Source of the DNA: Siniperca chuatsi
Lineage: Eukaryota; Chordata; Actinopteri; Centrarchiformes; Sinipercidae
DNA length: 64,000 nucleotides
Direction of reading: 5' to 3'
Assembly: GCF_020085105.1 (NCBI RefSeq)
Contig: NC_058043.1
Coordinates: forward strand, 19,830,667 to 19,894,666
In this document: one piece after another, positions 62,679-64,000 of the stretch
How positions within the stretch are numbered: the stretch's first letter is position 1
Layout: each line of letters opens with the position of its first letter
Position numbers and translations under genes: made by a program
The notes under the pieces: generated by a model
The model's database searches: none
Seen by the model: only the letters and a program-made list of their open reading frames with translations
What the model was told of the DNA's origin: nothing

Positions 62679-64000
62679 GTGTGTTCTTATCAGAGTCCTG
62701 GTTTTGTTATCATAGAGCTCTCTCCACAGGAAGAGTCAGATTCCTTTCAATTCTGTGTACCCATTCTCACCCCGCTTTTTGTTTGTTTATGTGCTTAGTG
62801 TGCTTTGTGAGAGTGAGTGACTGGGCTGGGGAGTGCATATTTATACATCATCATGTTTGTTTTCTTTATGAATGACTTCACATGATTGACAGCTCTTTTA
62901 AACAATCCGGGGACCTGACCCGGCAATGTGTCCAGAAAACAACAACCACCAACGTCCAAACAGAAACAGCACTGACAGATTGAAGGCAAATGAAATCACA
63001 CGGCTGTGATTTGGCCAATAAACTCACACACAGAGCCACAGGTAGTCAGAAACAGACAGTTTACAAAAGATAAACAAAGATACGAATGGACTGATAATCA
63101 TTTCACCATAAGAGCAATCTTTTGCTTTACATAGTTTGGAATCATGTTGGCGATTATGCAATTTAAAGAAGTTTCATTAATTTTAGCAATAATCTTCAGA
63201 GGAAAAGATGACTGTATGAGAAGTCGATTGCTAAAAGATAAATTATAAATCACTTGACATATATGCACTCCCCGTTTCCTAACTCCACTAAACTTTCTTT
63301 TGACAACTCCCCAAAAGACCTGAGGGGGTAAGGCACAGATTGATCAGGTATTAAGAAAAAAAACCTACAGCCACACAGGAGCAGTCACACAGACAAACAC
63401 TGCACAGATAAATGAGGAAAACACATTCTATCTGGCAAAATAATAAGCAGACCTTTTGTTATTGTCACGGAGTCCACTTTTAGACTCTTTGATTACACTT
63501 GGCTTTGCGGCTTGGAAAATTAAACATTGACTCTATCCTGCTTGAAACTGACGTGCTGAAGTCTATAAATATGCATCACAGAGCTGAGCGCACAATTTTT
63601 ATTTTCAAAATACATTCTGTCCACCGTGCTCAAACGGTTTGGGATGTCCCCACTGAGCACCTTGAGTCTATTTATCTTCAGTAATTATTTAGATACCAGG
63701 GCATCAAGCACTGTCAAGTGCTCAGAGCTCGCTAATGATGATGGATGAGCAGTCAGGATGACAAACACCACAGCAGGGCCTGTTTCAACTCGCTAAGGAG
63801 CTTCACCAGATGCCAGCCTGACAGACAATGTCCACAATGTTCATTAATCATCTTTTCTTTATATAAAAAAGCTGTGAAGGCTGCAGGTCTAGTATCAGCC
63901 AAGAAACTATACATGTGTACAGATTTTTTTTTTTGCATGGACTGAAGGAACTGAAAAGATGTTAATTAACTGACCTCAGGGGTTTGGGGGCGTTTTTAAC
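62601..64000 (+). other. rarg: rarg intron after the A2 exon
   Basis: No B-region or zinc-finger exon is found before the window ends. A (TG)n tract lies at 62642-62684, only 41 bases after the splice donor. Nothing else was recognised. Confidence 0.7.
62642..62684. repeat. (TG)n microsatellite beside the rarg A2 donor
   Basis: About 20 TG units with one CG interruption. Confidence 0.95.

Noticed and set aside
62187..62798. 203-codon frame overlapping the rarg A2 exon
   Set aside because: It is in a different frame from the RARG2 protein, starts at a non-ATG codon and runs through the TG repeat.

Overview
The window is vertebrate nuclear DNA from a ray-finned fish, most likely a percomorph teleost. 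It has intron-rich genes with GT-AG splice sites and long AT-rich spacers with many (TG)n tracts. It also carries interspersed repeats that I recognise from percomorph genomes. I see no bacterial features, CRISPR arrays, functional tRNA or rRNA genes, or long transposon ORFs.

Layout. (1) 1-11.6 kb, plus strand: the 3' half of rbms2 (RNA-binding, two RRMs), entering in an intron, with nine coding exons, an intron in the 3'UTR and a 3'UTR of about 3.9 kb. (2) 13.1-16.6 kb, minus strand: a complete 12-exon faim2/lifeguard-2-like gene (254 aa) with a TATA-type promoter. (3) 16.6-19.4 kb: a spacer with two CTCF-like motifs. (4) 19.4-30 kb, minus strand: a complete eight-exon Rev-erb nuclear receptor (575 aa), best read as nr1d4, a fish Rev-erb absent from mammals. 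Its 5.5-kb first intron is rich in CACGTG E-boxes and holds a perfect DR2 element. (5) 30-54.9 kb: a 25-kb spacer without recognisable coding exons, holding transposon relics, microsatellites, nuclear-receptor-type motifs and one candidate non-coding first exon. (6) 54.9-62.6 kb, plus strand: the two alternative first coding exons of rarg (retinoic acid receptor gamma, A1 and A2). The shared DNA- and ligand-binding exons lie beyond 64 kb.

How the genes fit together. RBMS2, FAIM2 and RARG all map to human 12q13, so the block is a conserved synteny segment. nr1d4 (minus) next to rarg (plus) repeats the divergent NR1D1-RARA orientation of human 17q21. It therefore marks the third paralogous Rev-erb/RAR pair, whose Rev-erb member mammals lack. 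No thyroid hormone receptor exon is seen beside nr1d4. The E-boxes, RORE and two DR2 sites around nr1d4 fit clock control and Rev-erb/ROR feedback, but that regulation is inferred from motifs only.
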